DNA from: Pectinophora gossypiella
Taxonomy: Eukaryota; Arthropoda; Insecta; Lepidoptera; Gelechiidae
Reading direction: 5' to 3'
NCBI RefSeq assembly: GCF_024362695.1
Contig: NC_065426.1
Span: 9,826,236-9,890,235 of the forward strand
DNA: 64,000 bases
Shown one piece after another: positions 33,979 through 45,662 of the stretch (positions are counted from its first letter, which is position 1; every line of letters begins with the position of its first letter). Position numbers and translations under genes: made by a program. The notes beneath the pieces are model-generated. The model saw nothing but the letters and a program-made list of their open reading frames with translations, made no database searches and was not told where the DNA came from.

Positions 33979-34029
33979 TAGACGACAATTCGGCTCACCA
34001 CCTATCAGTAAGTTATGAAACATTATCAC

Positions 34030-34202
34030 ATCTTCTTCTTTTTCTGTCGTGTGGATTGTGAGGTGGGTTATCGACCCCATCAACCCTGGCGTCAGGGTTA
34101 CTATTGAGCCGCCAAAGGCCCCTGACATGGCTCATGTAACGACTACTAACTTACATCAGTAAGTAGTAACCGGGATCAACGGCTTAACGTTCCTTCCGAC
34201 GG
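34030..34202 (-). mobile_element. SINE-A tail and partial core
   Basis: GGCGTCAGGGTTACTATTGA, AAGGCCCCTGACATGGCTC and CAACGGCTTAACG in reverse; the head is missing. Confidence 0.7.
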
Positions 34203-34271
34203 TATGATCACGTCAATAAAATATGAACAAATCCCATTGGCTATGTGATAAATAAGTCACTGTGGTACAGT

Positions 34272-34409
34272 CATGAGCAATATCATGTACCCACTTTAGG
34301 ACTCTGTCGCACTAACATATTTGACATTTAGTGAGACTTACAGTTCAATTTGTCAAAAAAGTTAATGTGACACGGTACCAAACTGTATACATATTAATGC
34401 TCGTGAGCG
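34272..34409 (-). mobile_element. MITE-2
   Basis: Reverse copy: ACAGTCATGAGCAATAT on the left and TTAATGCTCGTGAGCG on the right. Confidence 0.75.
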
Positions 34410-34730
34410 CCGGGGAGTACTTGCACCAATGAGTTATTATATTATTTTAAGTGCAGTTTTCACTAACAAAGTTTGCTCGACCATTATTATAAAAATATAG
34501 TCAGAGGTACAGTCATGAGCAGAGCAGTATCATGTACCCACTTTAGAACCCTGTCGCGCTTACATATGAGACTTACGGTTTAATTTGTCAAAAAGTTAAT
34601 GTGACATGGTTTCAAAGTGATGTGTATACACTAGTACACCCATCATTAGATGAACTGAGTACCAGCACCTAACTGAGCTTTCTAACGTGATGGGTAGTGC
34701 CGTATCGCCGTCTATAATGAAAATTCTTTA
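34410..34730. mobile_element. SINE-E fragments around a second MITE-2
   Basis: SINE-E pieces at 34410-34490 (plus) and 34640-34730 (minus) flank a degraded reverse MITE-2 at about 34511-34640 (ACAGTCATGAGCAGAGC, GTGACATGGTTTCAAAGTG). Confidence 0.55.
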
Positions 34731-34784
34731 TTCGTAAGTAAAAAAATTACAATAGACAGTAATGTTATTATACATTGTTTTAAG

Positions 34785-34942
34785 TTTACGCGGTTATTAT
34801 CATAATTAAAAACATAATAACGGGTTCTTACCGCGTTTAAAGTCATCCCGTGATCATGGTACTTGCAATAGTGTCGAAATATCGGGAGTCTCATATCCCT
34901 ACTTTAAACGCGGTAAGAACCCGTTATTATGTGTTTTAATTG
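34785..34942. mobile_element. MITE-3 cut by a LINE-T
   Basis: Left end GTTTACGCGGTTATTATCAT, arms with ATAACGGGTTCTTACCGCG and its inverse. The right end is broken by the LINE-T at 34943. Confidence 0.7.
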
Positions 34943-35206
34943 TCTCCGATATCGACCCCGTCGGCGTGGTCGTCGATTTCCCTCATTCAGCGCTTATCGT
35001 TATCGACCCACTAGGATCGATTAATTCTTTCAAATATTTTTCCTCTCAGACGACGCCCTGAGCCGAGGTTCGCGCCCAACTGGGTACTCTTAGGCCTGTT
35101 GTCTTAAACGTTGTACCGGGTGAGAGCCTTCAGCGCTCCCCATTTGTCCGGCCAAGTAGTTAATGCCATCTGCGGCAAATCTACAATAAGTCACGTCAAA
35201 AAAAAT
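34943..35206 (+). mobile_element. LINE-T insertion with TSD
   Basis: TGTTTTAATTG at 34932-34942 and 35207-35217. The A tail is at the right end. One of the long copies, starting TCTCCGATATCGACCCC. Confidence 0.85.
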
Positions 35207-36500
35207 TGTTTTAATTGTAAATGTTATTATTTGCAGGTAAATGTTACCCAGGCCTTAAACATGCGGCCGCGCCGCTAGCCATACGCAATAATATCCTGTA
35301 CATCTTACTTTACTCCAGCCAATCAATTTATAATTTATTTTATCCCACACCTTTGTAAAATAAAATCAATAATTTCCGACAACTATATTTTTCTATGTAC
35401 AGATTTTTGAAATTTTATTTTAATTATATTTTTTCGTGTTTAACTAATCGATGCAGGTTGTTTGTTACATAAATGTATTTATGTATATTATTTATCAATA
35501 AGCAGTTTGATTAGAAATTTTGAATAATGTTTGGTGCGCTTTCACATTTTTCTTTAAACGCAACAATCCTTTCAGTATTATGTGTTGCGACTAGAGTAGT
35601 GTAATATACGTTATAGCCACCAGTTGAAGCCTGTATTATATAAATGTTCAATAAATATATTGGAGTTATGAAATGCAAAAGCTATGTAAATAAGAACATT
35701 CCTCATTATAACTCGTGTAGTACATAATAAAAATATTATTGAAGTTACTGTTTTTTGTAGTTTTACTTTCATTTTTAATTACCCTTAAGTAAAACCCTAC
35801 CCTTAAGTGAATTTCAGAGAAACTGCTGTAGGTACATATTTGAGAAAGATAAATTATTATTATTGGGACGGTTGGAAGGTGAAGGGAAAGGCCTTTGCCC
35901 AGCAGTGACATAATTAGCAAATAGAAAAAAAAATTCAGTGCTGGTAATTATTTTTCAAGATAATCATTTCTTTAAAAACTTAAATTATTTATTATCAGTG
36001 TTCAAGGTAGAAAAATCGAACAGAGAAGAGCAATGTGAGCTGGGTAGATGACATTGCCAAATTATTGTTCCAATTAATAAATAGAAAAAAAGGGTTTGTC
36101 ATTTATTATATCTGTTTGTTTTTGTTACCAAAGTGTGGCGTGGCCCCCGTTGAATGACAAATTGCCAAAAAATATTTTTGCGCATGAGGTCAATCAAGGC
36201 TTTGGAAGGGCCTTCAAGAGGCTTTCGATCTAAGTGTTTGTCGACAAGCAAAACTGGACAGCTGACATTATGCTTTTAAATATATTTTTTAAACTTTGCC
36301 ATATATTTTTGACTTGTTGTTCTCGTAATATCTAAAATTAACAAAATATTAATAGCTTACAACTGGCAAACATTATAAATAAATTGGCATTCTGTCAAAC
36401 CTCCTTGCTTAACTATTTTTTATGACATAACTGGTTTAAAAAATGAATGAAAATACATGTAAATTTAAAGGAAAAACAAAAGACATTTAAAACCTAACTA
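35207..36500. other. Intergenic, possible distal Vha44 3' UTR
   Basis: Unique-looking sequence with a candidate AATAAA at about 35650. At 35871-35912 there is a short LINE 3' piece (AGGCCTTTGCCCAGCAGTG). No coding exon seen. Confidence 0.4.
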
Positions 36501-36504
36501 GATA

Positions 36505-36510
36505 TTTATT
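36505..36510 (-). terminator. Candidate poly(A) signal of the 75-aa gene
   Basis: AATAAA on the minus strand, about 95 nt after the stop codon at 36604-36606. Confidence 0.5.
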
Positions 36511-36603
36511 CTAAATATAAATTACATATAAAAACATCTGATCTGTTGTTATTATGTACCATATAACACCTTATACTATGTTAGGCAAAGTTACAGCAGC
36601 TAT

Positions 36604-36831
36604 CTATTCAGCCCATTCGTCTTCTGTCGGCTTATCTGAAGTGTCTTCTGGTTCCATCATTTTTGATAAAGACTCTTCTCCGCTTTCGTCCAAACTCTTG
36701 AAAAGGGAAGTCAACAACTTCTTGTTAAGATGATCAGTTTGAGTTAATTCCCTCACCGGTTGCTCTTGTCTCGGTTGTACTTGCTCTGGGTTATTCGTCA
36801 CTGTATTGGCGGTATTATCTGGGGCTGGCAT
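36604..36831 (-). CDS. Small acidic protein, 75 aa, unknown family
   Basis: Single-exon ORF on the minus strand with a good initiation context (CCAAG before ATG at 36831-36829). It begins MPAPDNTANTVTNNPEQVQP and ends EDTSDKPTEDEWAE. The first 30 residues are rich in Asn, Pro and Gln and look disordered. A central stretch, LNKKLLTSLFKSLDESGEES, could form an amphipathic helix, and the C-terminus is strongly acidic. No signal peptide or membrane segment. It is divergent from ATP synthase gamma with 873 bp between the start codons. A poly(A) signal follows. The composition, Kozak context and isolated position favour a real gene, but I do not recognise the family. Confidence 0.7.
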   Translation of the reverse strand: MPAPDNTANTVTNNPEQVQPRQEQPVRELTQTDHLNKKLLTSLFKSLDESGEESLSKMMEPEDTSDKPTEDEWAE

Positions 36832-37704
36832 CTTGGATTACGTTGGGAAACACTTTTTTGAAACTTACGACGCTAAAAACGCTGGTCAACAAAGACGTAG
36901 TAATGAATCATAAATATTATGCAACTCAATAGAATTCATACCATTTCCAAGGTAATGTTGTACAACTATATTACTATTGAATTTTATCGGATAATACTAA
37001 AATATTCACGTTCCGTTATGCGTGGTGTTTTTGACAGCTGCTCTAGATTGTCTATTTGATAGACTATTTTATCCTATTGCAGTTAGAATTTTATTTTTTG
37101 AGTGTTTAATTAACTTGATTAATATATAAAAAATGGATTAAAACAATTTTTCAGAGTACAATTATAGAATATCATTTTCACATTAAAAATTTCTTGCGGC
37201 AATCGAAACGTACTATGGGGCGTGATAAAGTGCGTTCAATTTTACTATTATTAATTTAACAACAAAATTAAATACTAATGAATGGCTTTTGACAACATTT
37301 TTAGTTTAGTTTTAGGTATAAATATAAGAAAAATTGTATATAATACAAACGGAATGAGAAATCGTACATAAAATTGAATATAGAGGCAGAATTTTATACT
37401 CGAAATCTTAAAGTCGCGTTCACTAAAATTTATTTTTTTGCTGGCCTCCCTGATCGACGTTACCGACCAGCGACATTTTTCGTCGGCTGGTGTATTTTAC
37501 CGAAAAGTGCCCATAAAAGTTAGTATTTTGCTTTAAAATCTTTATAAATTCTCCTAATATACAAGTGCAATTGTGTTATTTCCATGAAAAAAGTATAGTT
37601 TACGTAAAAATTGTGAAAGATAATTCAATGTCGAGTCTTACATAACTTGGACATAACCTGACTTTAACATCTGATTTCGTTAATTTTCTTGCAGATCAGT
37701 GAAA
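36832..37704. promoter_or_regulatory. Divergent promoter region of the 75-aa gene and ATP synthase gamma
   Basis: Head-to-head interval. On the plus side a GTTAGT donor at 37519 and the acceptor TTTTCTTGCAG ending 37694, ten bases before the ATG, suggest a short 5' UTR intron. No repeats are seen here, unlike the surrounding intergenic DNA. Confidence 0.5.
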
Positions 37705-40700
37705 ATGTTGGGCCGTTTTGCACCAGGGGTGTGCACCCAGGTGGTTGCTGTGAACGCTCAGCAACAACAAAGGAATATGGCTACTTTGAAGGCCATTTCC
37801 ATCCGTCTGAAATCTGTAAAGAATATTCAGAAGATCACCCAATCTATGAAGATGGTGTCAGCTGCTAAGTAAGATCTATAATACTTATTTCCCTAATTTG
37901 TATTTAAAAAATATAAATGTGTTGCCAGCCAGCATTCAGCCCACTCTAAAGTGGTAAAACTAGCAAAGAGGTTTTGACCACAAAGGTCCAGTAGTTCCAT
38001 TACCACAATAAAACTATTTGGTGGATGGGCTGATTGAAGACAGAATGATGTAGGTATGTTATGGACTAAAAAATATTGAATTGAATCTAGTCAAATCAGA
38101 TACTTTTTACGAAACATCAAAAAGAAAGTTTTCTTTGGAGTTTGTATGGAAATACTGCCCTTGGATGTTATTAATAATAGCAGTCAAACATCATACCTAC
38201 TTATTATTACTTAATTCATAAATAAAATAACTCAAAAAGTAAAAGGAGATTGATTTTGGATCATCTTAAACTGGCTTCTGTCTAGATAGCATTTTATAAA
38301 ATTATCTTGACCCAGTCAAATCCCCTATTCCCAGTAGTTTTACTGGGTAGTCTTACCAGTTGAATTATCTTACTCCACTTAGAACAGGTAAATTGATATA
38401 CATATACGAAGCAGTTTTAATACTAAGTATCATAGTGGAACTGAAAAGCAGTAAGAACTAATTCTCACCATTACTTATAATGAATGTTAGTGACTTGGTG
38501 GGGTTGTCTTAAATAACTCATTCTCCTTCCACATACACTGTTTCTTAAATTTAAAAATACCCATGAAAAACTCTTTACTTATTAGGAGTTGCATATAAAT
38601 TTAACAAATTCAACAATAAAATCATAACTTATGGTGGGCTTATCCATCATCATCATCTCCAGAGATCTGCAGTTCCGGGGAATGTGTCCAAAGTGGGAAT
38701 GTTGCCATTATAAAAAACTTTAATAGTAAGGACACTGGCTGCTTTTCTTTTTCAAATTGTTCTTTTTTGTGCTCTGGTCTTATCTGTTCTTTTTACTGCC
38801 AAATGGAACATCACTGTACATCTCTAAAAAGATCTCTACTTCATGTAGTTTGACAGTCATTACAAATAATACATTACCATTGTTTTTCACTTAACATTTA
38901 AAAATAGATTTTTTTTTAAACAATTTCCATACACCCACAGTACATAAAAAATAAAAACTTCTGTGGTCACCAATGGTGTGGTCAGAGCTAAAAATTATCA
39001 GAAGACAACTAGATAGTTTAGTTTTGAGCTCCTAAGAGGCATCATTATATTGTCATTGGTAGCCACATAGACATCCATCTTTTTTAGAATACCTACCTAC
39101 ATAATCTTACCTAGTACTATTATAATAGGCTACTTGACAACCTAGTCAAATGAGATACTTATTAGGAAACCTCAAAACTAAAGTTTTCTTTGGAGTTTGT
39201 AAGGAAATACTGATACTAGATTAGTTATTTGAAAGAAAGACACATTTATTACTTCCGGACTTCACAGACACAGACAGACAGGTACATTACATTCAACACA
39301 GGACAGAAACCACACGGAAATGAATACACAGAAAAAAAAGAAAAAAACAAAACAAAAAGAAAACCAAGATCAAAAATCATTATCAAAAAAAAAAGAAGAA
39401 AAACAAACCAAAATCATAAAAATAATAATAATAAAAAATAAAATAAAAATAATATTTGATGTCCAGTCAATACCCTATTCTACCTTACATCATTGTCCAT
39501 AATTTAAAGTATGTGAATGACACTATAATGAATACTAGAGCCATCTTCTTTTTCAAATTTTTAAAGCCATTTTATGGATTGAATATCATCTTTGTTCACT
39601 TCCAGGTACACTCGTGCTGAACGTGACTTGAAGGCTGCCCGCCCCTACGGCGAGGGTGCCATTCAGTTCTACGAGCGCGCTGAGGTTTGTTACATTCACA
39701 ATTTATGTATGGCACACCCTGGACTCTTTATACAAAAAGCCTTACACAGACACTACACATTACGTATACGCGCATCTGTGTGTGTGTGTGACATCTGACA
39801 CTATATGATTAGAAACTAAAGACAGAGGGGGGTGATTTTCTTTTCTTTTCGCTTTTTTTTTGGGTTTACCCAGCTCAGCCACTTGTGGGGAGTAAAGCGT
39901 TGCCGTTCTATATGTAGTAGTGTTGTGCTGATTATTATTAAGTGCTCAGCGGTTAAGGAAAACATAGTTTCCGTGAAAGGAGTTTTGGAAGTATATGACT
40001 TAACCCACCTAGCCTGGGTGTCTAAAGTATAACTGATTTTCCCTTTGGGTTGGAAAGTCAGACAGGCAGTTGCTTCTATAAAAACAGGAAGAAACATGTC
40101 TGTAGAAAGTAAGACAGTAAGAATCAAATCCAGGTTAGGAAAGGGTATTTGAATTGTACCATGTACCTGTACCATGACAGTGAACGAGATGACGCTAGGG
40201 AGATGATGATGAGGTTGCTTCTGTAACCTGAAAAACTGTCTGTTCAGTACGAACAAGGGAAGTATTGAAATAGTCTTCTTGATTCAGAATTGTGGTTTTA
40301 ATTTGCAATTATCCATATTTGCTACGATTTGAGATGGATGTCCGTTGAGTGCGGTGAGTTGAATGTGTGGAGAGTGAATCGTGTGTGACTGCGATTGGTT
40401 CGCGTGTATGACGTGGTATGTGACGTGTATGACTCGATACAAGTGTAGGGTCGATGTTGCGTCGACATGGACACTGTCAAATCTTCAGCGGACTCCATGA
40501 ATTTTTTTTTTTATTTTTATTTTAACGGTATAACACCAGGGAGATGGTGACATGTTTTGTTGATGTTTTATTGCAATGGTATTTAAATAGTGACACATTT
40601 ATTTTCAGGTGGCTCCCCCTGAGGATGATCCCAAGGAACTGTACGTCGCTATGACGTCTGACAGGGGTAAGAACCATGCTTTGGCCATAGAATAAACAAT

Positions 40701-43700
40701 ATGCACAGAAGAGACACTCCATCTGTTTTTTTCTTATCCTCTGAGAAGAGATGGATAATCGACAGGCGTATTAAATTTATGGAACACACGTCAATTTTAG
40801 GTAGAAACAAGAACCCTCTCAAAATTTTACATTGTCTAGTAAGCAGACAGAATTAAATTGACACCACACAGGAATTCAGTCTGGAATAGGCTAGTTTCCA
40901 ACTAGTCAAATAAGTATCTTTTTACTAAACGTCAAAACACGAAATTACTATGAAAAAGCACACTGTGACGTCATAGAAAAATGTGACAAAATGTCGCACT
41001 TATTATTACGTTTTCTTGATTAAAATTCATAAATGAGTTACATAGAAAAAAAGTTTTTCGTTAGTTTTAGATCTAGTAATCAGAATTTTATAATTTATCT
41101 TGAACCTAGTACACAACCCAATTAAATTCTGAGCAATTAAGTGTATGTATTTGATTTGAATCAGCCATTATAAACGTGCTCTATTATTTTTTTTACTATT
41201 TTCTGATTTCTTCAATACAAAAGTGCTACTCATATTAGTCAACAAACGTAGCTTTAGGCCAAAACGCCCGAATATCCGATCGCTGTTCATCATCATCATC
41301 ATCATCATCAGTCCATTACCTATTAACGTCCCCACTGCTGGGGCACGGGCCTTAAACCATCACGCGGGCCCAGTGCGGATTGATGGTTATTAACGACTGC
41401 TAATGCAGCCGGGACCAACGGCTTAACGTGCCTTCCGAAGCACGGAGGAGCTCGAGATGAAAACTTTTTTGTGGTCACCCATCCTTTGACCGGCCTTTGC
41501 GAAAGTTGCTTAACTTCAACAATCGCAGACCGAGCACGTTTACCGCTGCGACACCGAGCTCCTCAAACGCTCCTCGAGCTCCGATCACTGTTCATAGCAT
41601 TCCAACTTACGCTAATGATGTAACCGCCTTCTCCGATTGCTGCAACAAATGGATCTCTCTGACACCAGGTCTCTGCGGCGCGGTGCACACCGGCGTGTCG
41701 AAGGTGATCCGCAACCGCCTGAGCGAGCCGGGCGCGGAGAACATCAAGGTGATCTGTGTCGGTGACAAGTCGCGCGGCATCCTCCAGCGGCTCTACTCCA
41801 AGCATATCATCTCGGTTGCTAACGAGGTGAGTGTTTAGCACGAAGATAAATTATTAAAATGAACTTCACTGATATTATGAATTAATTTTGTGGAGCAAAA
41901 ATAAAACCACCATTTTTGTATACAGGGTGTTAGTGACATCGTAACGAATACTCAGGGGGATGATTCAGACTATGATTCTGAGATAATATCAAGTGGAATT
42001 TTCCGTCGCAAAATTAATGTTTTTTTTTAGATTTTTTAAAATTATTTTCAATCCTATACTTTTGCGATGGAAAATTCCACTTGATATTAACTCAGAATAA
42101 TCAGCTCAATCATCCCTCCCAGTATTCGTTACGATGTCACTTACACCCCGTACAAGTACATACGGTAGCCATACAAGTAGGTATGGGTGTTAGTGACACT
42201 GTAACGAATACTGAAGGAGATGATTCAGACCATGATTCCGAGTGGATATCAAGTGGAATTTCCTGTCGCAAAAATTCATGAAATTATTGTTTGTTTTTTT
42301 TAATTATTTTTCCATACTTTTGCGACGGAAATTTCCACTTGATATCAACTCAGAATCATGGTCCGAACCATCCCCTTTAGTATTCGTAGCGATGTCACTA
42401 ACACCCTGTATAGTTAAACAGGAAGTCTCTTATTTATTACTTTTTTATCCCTAGTACATAAGTATCATATTTTACAGCTTTGGATACATGTTCGGTTTGA
42501 ACAGTGAGGAGTGTTGAAATCTTTTGGGCACCCAGAAAACTCAAATACGTTTTGCTAATAGCCCAATTTATTTTCCACGAGACTTCACTACTTGGACGGA
42601 CAAATGGGGAGCGCTCTCACCCGATAAAACTTTGGTACCGGGCGCGAACTTCGGCTAAGGGCGTCGTCTGAACGGATTGCATTTGAAAGAACTTATGCGC
42701 ACTGCTAGGGAGTGGAATTCTCTGCCGTCTTCTGTATTTCCGAATGCATATAACACGGGTGCATTCAAGGCCAGTGTGAACAGGCACCTTCTGGGCGAGG
42801 TCCAACTTAGGCCTCGTCAATGCCTTCGGGCAAGTCTGGGGCCAAGAGCAAACCCGTCAAAGGTGAAAAAAGAACTAATCAACTCCAGTGAGGTATTAGC
42901 CCAAACGTGGATGCTCCATACCCCCTCCGGTTGATTGAAAGGGAAGCTTGTCCCCTCAAGTGGGACGTATATAGGCTGTTTATGTGTGTTATGTTCAAAG
43001 AACTACCCGATAATGCTTGACTAACCTATTACTTGTGTGTGATGAATAAATAAATTTAATTTAATTTAATTTAATTTTTAACTTGTCCGGTCTCCACAGA
43101 TCGGGCGCCTGCCTCCGTCGTTCGGCGACGCAGCGAGGCTCGCCAACGCGATCCTGACCTCAGGCTACGAGTTTGCGTCCGGCAAGATCGTTTACAACAA
43201 GTTCCGCTCTGTCGTCTCCTACCAGCAGTCCGACATGCCGCTCTTCAGCCAGAAGGCTGTTGAGGTCAATTACCAGTTCATTTTTTGATAAATTTATTTA
43301 AAGTGTAAAAAGTACATAATTGAATAGCATTAGCTTTAGTTACTTTATCTTCTTCTGTCGTGTGGTTGTGAGGTGGGTTACCGACTTAATGAACCCTGGT
43401 GTCAGGGTTATTTATTATTGACCGCCAAAGCTCCCTAACATGACTCGTGTAGCGACTTACATTTGTGAGTGGTAACTGGGACCAAGCGCTTAACGTGTCT
43501 TCTGAATGGTCAATTATGGTAATCTATGAAAAAAATATTCTGATCAACTCAGAGTCATGGTCTGAATCATCCCCCTTAGTATTCGTTACGATGTCACTAA
43601 CAACCATACGTACTTGTATGGGGTGTAAGTGACATCGTAACATCTGAGGAGGATGATTCAGCTCATTATGGACTTCATATCCAGAAGAGTTAAAATGTTG

Positions 43701-44031
43701 CCGAAATGATCAAATTGCCATCCTAAAGATTTAGTCAAAATAAAATCTCATCTTCCTTTTCCAGAGCGCCCCAAAACTGGCGACCTACGACTCTTTGGAC
43801 TCCGACGTGGTGCAGTCCTACATGGAATTCTCTCTGGCATCCATGCTGTTCTACGCGCTCAAGGAAGGCGCTTGCTCCGAACAGTCTTCCCGCATGACTG
43901 CCATGGACAACGCCTCCAAGAACGCTGGAGAGATGATTGACAAGTTGACTCTGACCTTCAACAGAACTCGCCAAGCCGTGATCACTAGGGAGCTCATTGA
44001 AATTATCTCTGGTGCCGCCGCTTTGGATTAA
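37705..44031 (+). CDS. ATPsyngamma: ATP synthase subunit gamma, mitochondrial
   Basis: Six exons: 37705-37868, 39606-39684, 40609-40666, 41669-41826, 43100-43264, 43765-44031. Phases agree, giving 296 aa, typical for the precursor. Residues 1 to about 25 (MLGRFAPGVCTQVVAVNAQQ onward) form the basic, Gln-rich mitochondrial targeting peptide. The mature part begins near ATLKAISIRLKSVKNIQKIT, the N-terminal helix of the rotor shaft. GLCGAVHTGVSKVIRNRL is the conserved gamma-family segment. The C-terminal helix ends RQAVITRELIEIISGAAALD. The subunit turns inside the alpha3-beta3 head of F1 in the inner-membrane ATP synthase. The ATG lies just after a 5' UTR acceptor. Introns hold SINE-B, family R, MITE-1 pair and LINE fragments. 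A poly(A) signal AATAAA lies at 44473-44478. Confidence 0.97.
37869..39605. other. ATP synthase gamma intron 1
   Basis: No complete repeat recognised. Two short family R-like ends (CTAGTCAAAT with GATACTT) lie near 38090 and 39135, and 39320-39460 is an A-rich low-complexity stretch that gives spurious Lys-rich ORFs. Confidence 0.5.
39940..40215 (+). mobile_element. Degenerate SINE-D
   Basis: GTGCTCAGCGGTTAAGGAAA, GGTTGGAAAGTCAGACAGGC and TGACGCTAGGGAGATGATG are mutated SINE-D blocks in order. Confidence 0.55.
40889..41123 (-). repeat. Family R repeat
   Basis: Reverse copy from AGGCTAGTTTCCAACTAGTC to CTTGAACCTAGTACACAACC. Confidence 0.75.
41291..41579 (-). mobile_element. SINE-B with TSD in ATP synthase gamma intron 3
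   Basis: A CAT-repeat tail at the left and the tRNA/5S-like head at the right. TCCGATCGCTGTTCAT (41275-41290) and TCCGATCACTGTTCAT (41580-41595) differ at one base. It ends 89 bp before exon 4. Confidence 0.8.
41921..42412. mobile_element. MITE-1 tandem pair
   Basis: Two foldback units (about 41921-42150 and 42183-42412) joined by a linker containing ACAAGTACATACGGTAGCC and AAGTAGGTATGGGTG. Outer ends CAGGGTGTTAGTGACATC and CACTAACACCCTG lie between TA dinucleotides. Confidence 0.75.
42579..43078 (+). pseudogene. LINE 3' part: ORF C-terminus, UTR and pentamer tail
   Basis: The plus strand encodes LMRTAREWNSLPSSVFPNAY and NTGAFKASVNRHLLG, the C-terminal signature of many non-LTR reverse-transcriptase ORFs. 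It is followed by CCCCTCCGGTTGATTGAAAG and GTGGGACGTATATAGGCTGT, identical in design to the SINE-C tail, and an AATTT-type repeat tail. The 5' end shares short blocks with LINE-T (GGACAAATGGGGAGCGCT). Confidence 0.7.
43349..43502 (-). mobile_element. SINE-A tail fragment, degraded
   Basis: TTCTGTCGTGTGGTTGTGAG and CTGGTGTCAGGGTTATTTAT in reverse orientation. Confidence 0.6.
43535..43660. repeat. MITE-1 arm fragments
   Basis: Right arm (ATTCGTTACGATGTCACTAA) followed by a new left arm (GTGTAAGTGACATCGTAAC) after a linker, a decayed pair. Confidence 0.6.
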
Positions 44032-44472
44032 ACCTCTTCAATTGGGATCGGGGTGTTCAAGGTCAAGAATTTATGGTTGAAAATGGTGGCTTTTTAAAGG
44101 ATTAGGGATAAAAGTGTTCATATAAGATTTTTCGAAAGAGGTACTTCAATAGTATCAATGAAAACAGTCGAAATCAATCAAAAATGCATCAAGCTACCAT
44201 AAAAATTAAGCATTTCCGATCCCGAAAAACGCGGTTTTAAAAAACAATACATTTAAAATTTTGAATTTAAAATTTTGGAACTGCCGAATCATGTAATCAA
44301 TAGTAATTTATTATGTACAATCGAAGTCGACATTCCCGAGCCGATATTTAGTGGTTCTGTACTACTCACACGACTTCACGACACTGGCTTTAAGACCACA
44401 GAATTCGTTAAGTATTGGCTCGAATAAGCCGTGGTAATAACCTTGTTATGTAAGGATACAGTGGTGGTTAGC

Positions 44473-44478
44473 AATAAA
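44473..44478 (+). terminator. ATP synthase gamma poly(A) signal
   Basis: AATAAA 442 nt after the stop codon. The intervening sequence is unique. Confidence 0.6.
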
Positions 44479-44499
44479 GTATTGTTTAGACTTCCTGTA

Positions 44500-45662
44500 T
44501 TTTATTTGCACTTACCTCCTTAATTCCGCCGCGTGCGATCGCACTCCTCTTTATCTCGCTCTAGCAAATTATGGTTCCGAGTAGCAGAAAAGGATAGAAG
44601 CATCGGAAAGTGCGGTTGGCTAATAACCCAACAAAATTACGTTGACAGCACACGTCACGGTTTGCATACCAGCGAGATACCTTTTTGATTCGCCCGGGTT
44701 ATTCATTCATTTACTCATTCTTCTTAAAAGCTGTCAATCATCCGTCCCTTTCCTTTTTGGCGGATAAGAAAATGACGGGTATAACTTAAAATTAGGAGAT
44801 GTCTGCAGGAATCGGGGCCAATTTCAACCTCTGGTACGGAAAGTCTCACAAGCACACTTACATACAGAAAAACCAAAGTATCGGATGCATTTTTTTTATT
44901 TCAAACTTACTCGAAAATTCATAACAGTCTTAATAATAAAAATAATCTAAAATTCGTGTGATTTTGTAACGAATTAGACAAGTGAATCGTCATAGAAATA
45001 TAATACTAAGTATTCGTTGAAATTTACAAATGTTTAATCAAAGAGCCACTGCTGATTTTTTATTCACAAGAATAGTAGGTAACTTTGACCTTTCTGTGTA
45101 AATTATATTATAAATTAGATAGGACATTACACGTTACGGACAAGTCTAAAAGTGCCGGCTAACAGAAAGTGCCGGTTAACAAAAATGTGTGTCCTTATGG
45201 CACTTATTACTCTAGGTTTTGTTGAATTAATATTTTCAAAAAAAGAACTCAGCTCATTTGGTGCTAGATGAAATAAAAAGAATATTTTAGTGCCGGAAAT
45301 TAAAAAAAAAGGAAACTAGTTTTTTATATTATTCTTCAGCAATATCATGGCTATTTCAATGACAATACATTCGTATTTCTATGCTCAATTCTGCAAATGA
45401 TTACTTCAACACATTCTATCTTCGTTACAACTTTCAAACAATTTTCACATAAACTTAGCAGAATTGAGCTATTATTTTGGAGCATTTTTACTATACAGTA
45501 GGTACAATTTTGCTCATTTATTTTGCACGAAACATGACCATTTACTTCGGTCACTAAATTATACATAACTTCATAAATATATTAGTTTTCGTTTAACGTC
45601 ACCTCCGCTCAAAACACCTAATATAAAATCTATTACAAATGGGACTAAAATGCAACACTACA
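44500..45662. other. Intergenic, nothing recognised
   Basis: No exon or known repeat between the ATP synthase gamma terminus and the next SINE. Confidence 0.4.

Noticed and set aside
39229..39502. Lysine/asparagine-rich ORFs
   Set aside because: Products of an A-rich low-complexity tract in an ATP synthase gamma intron.
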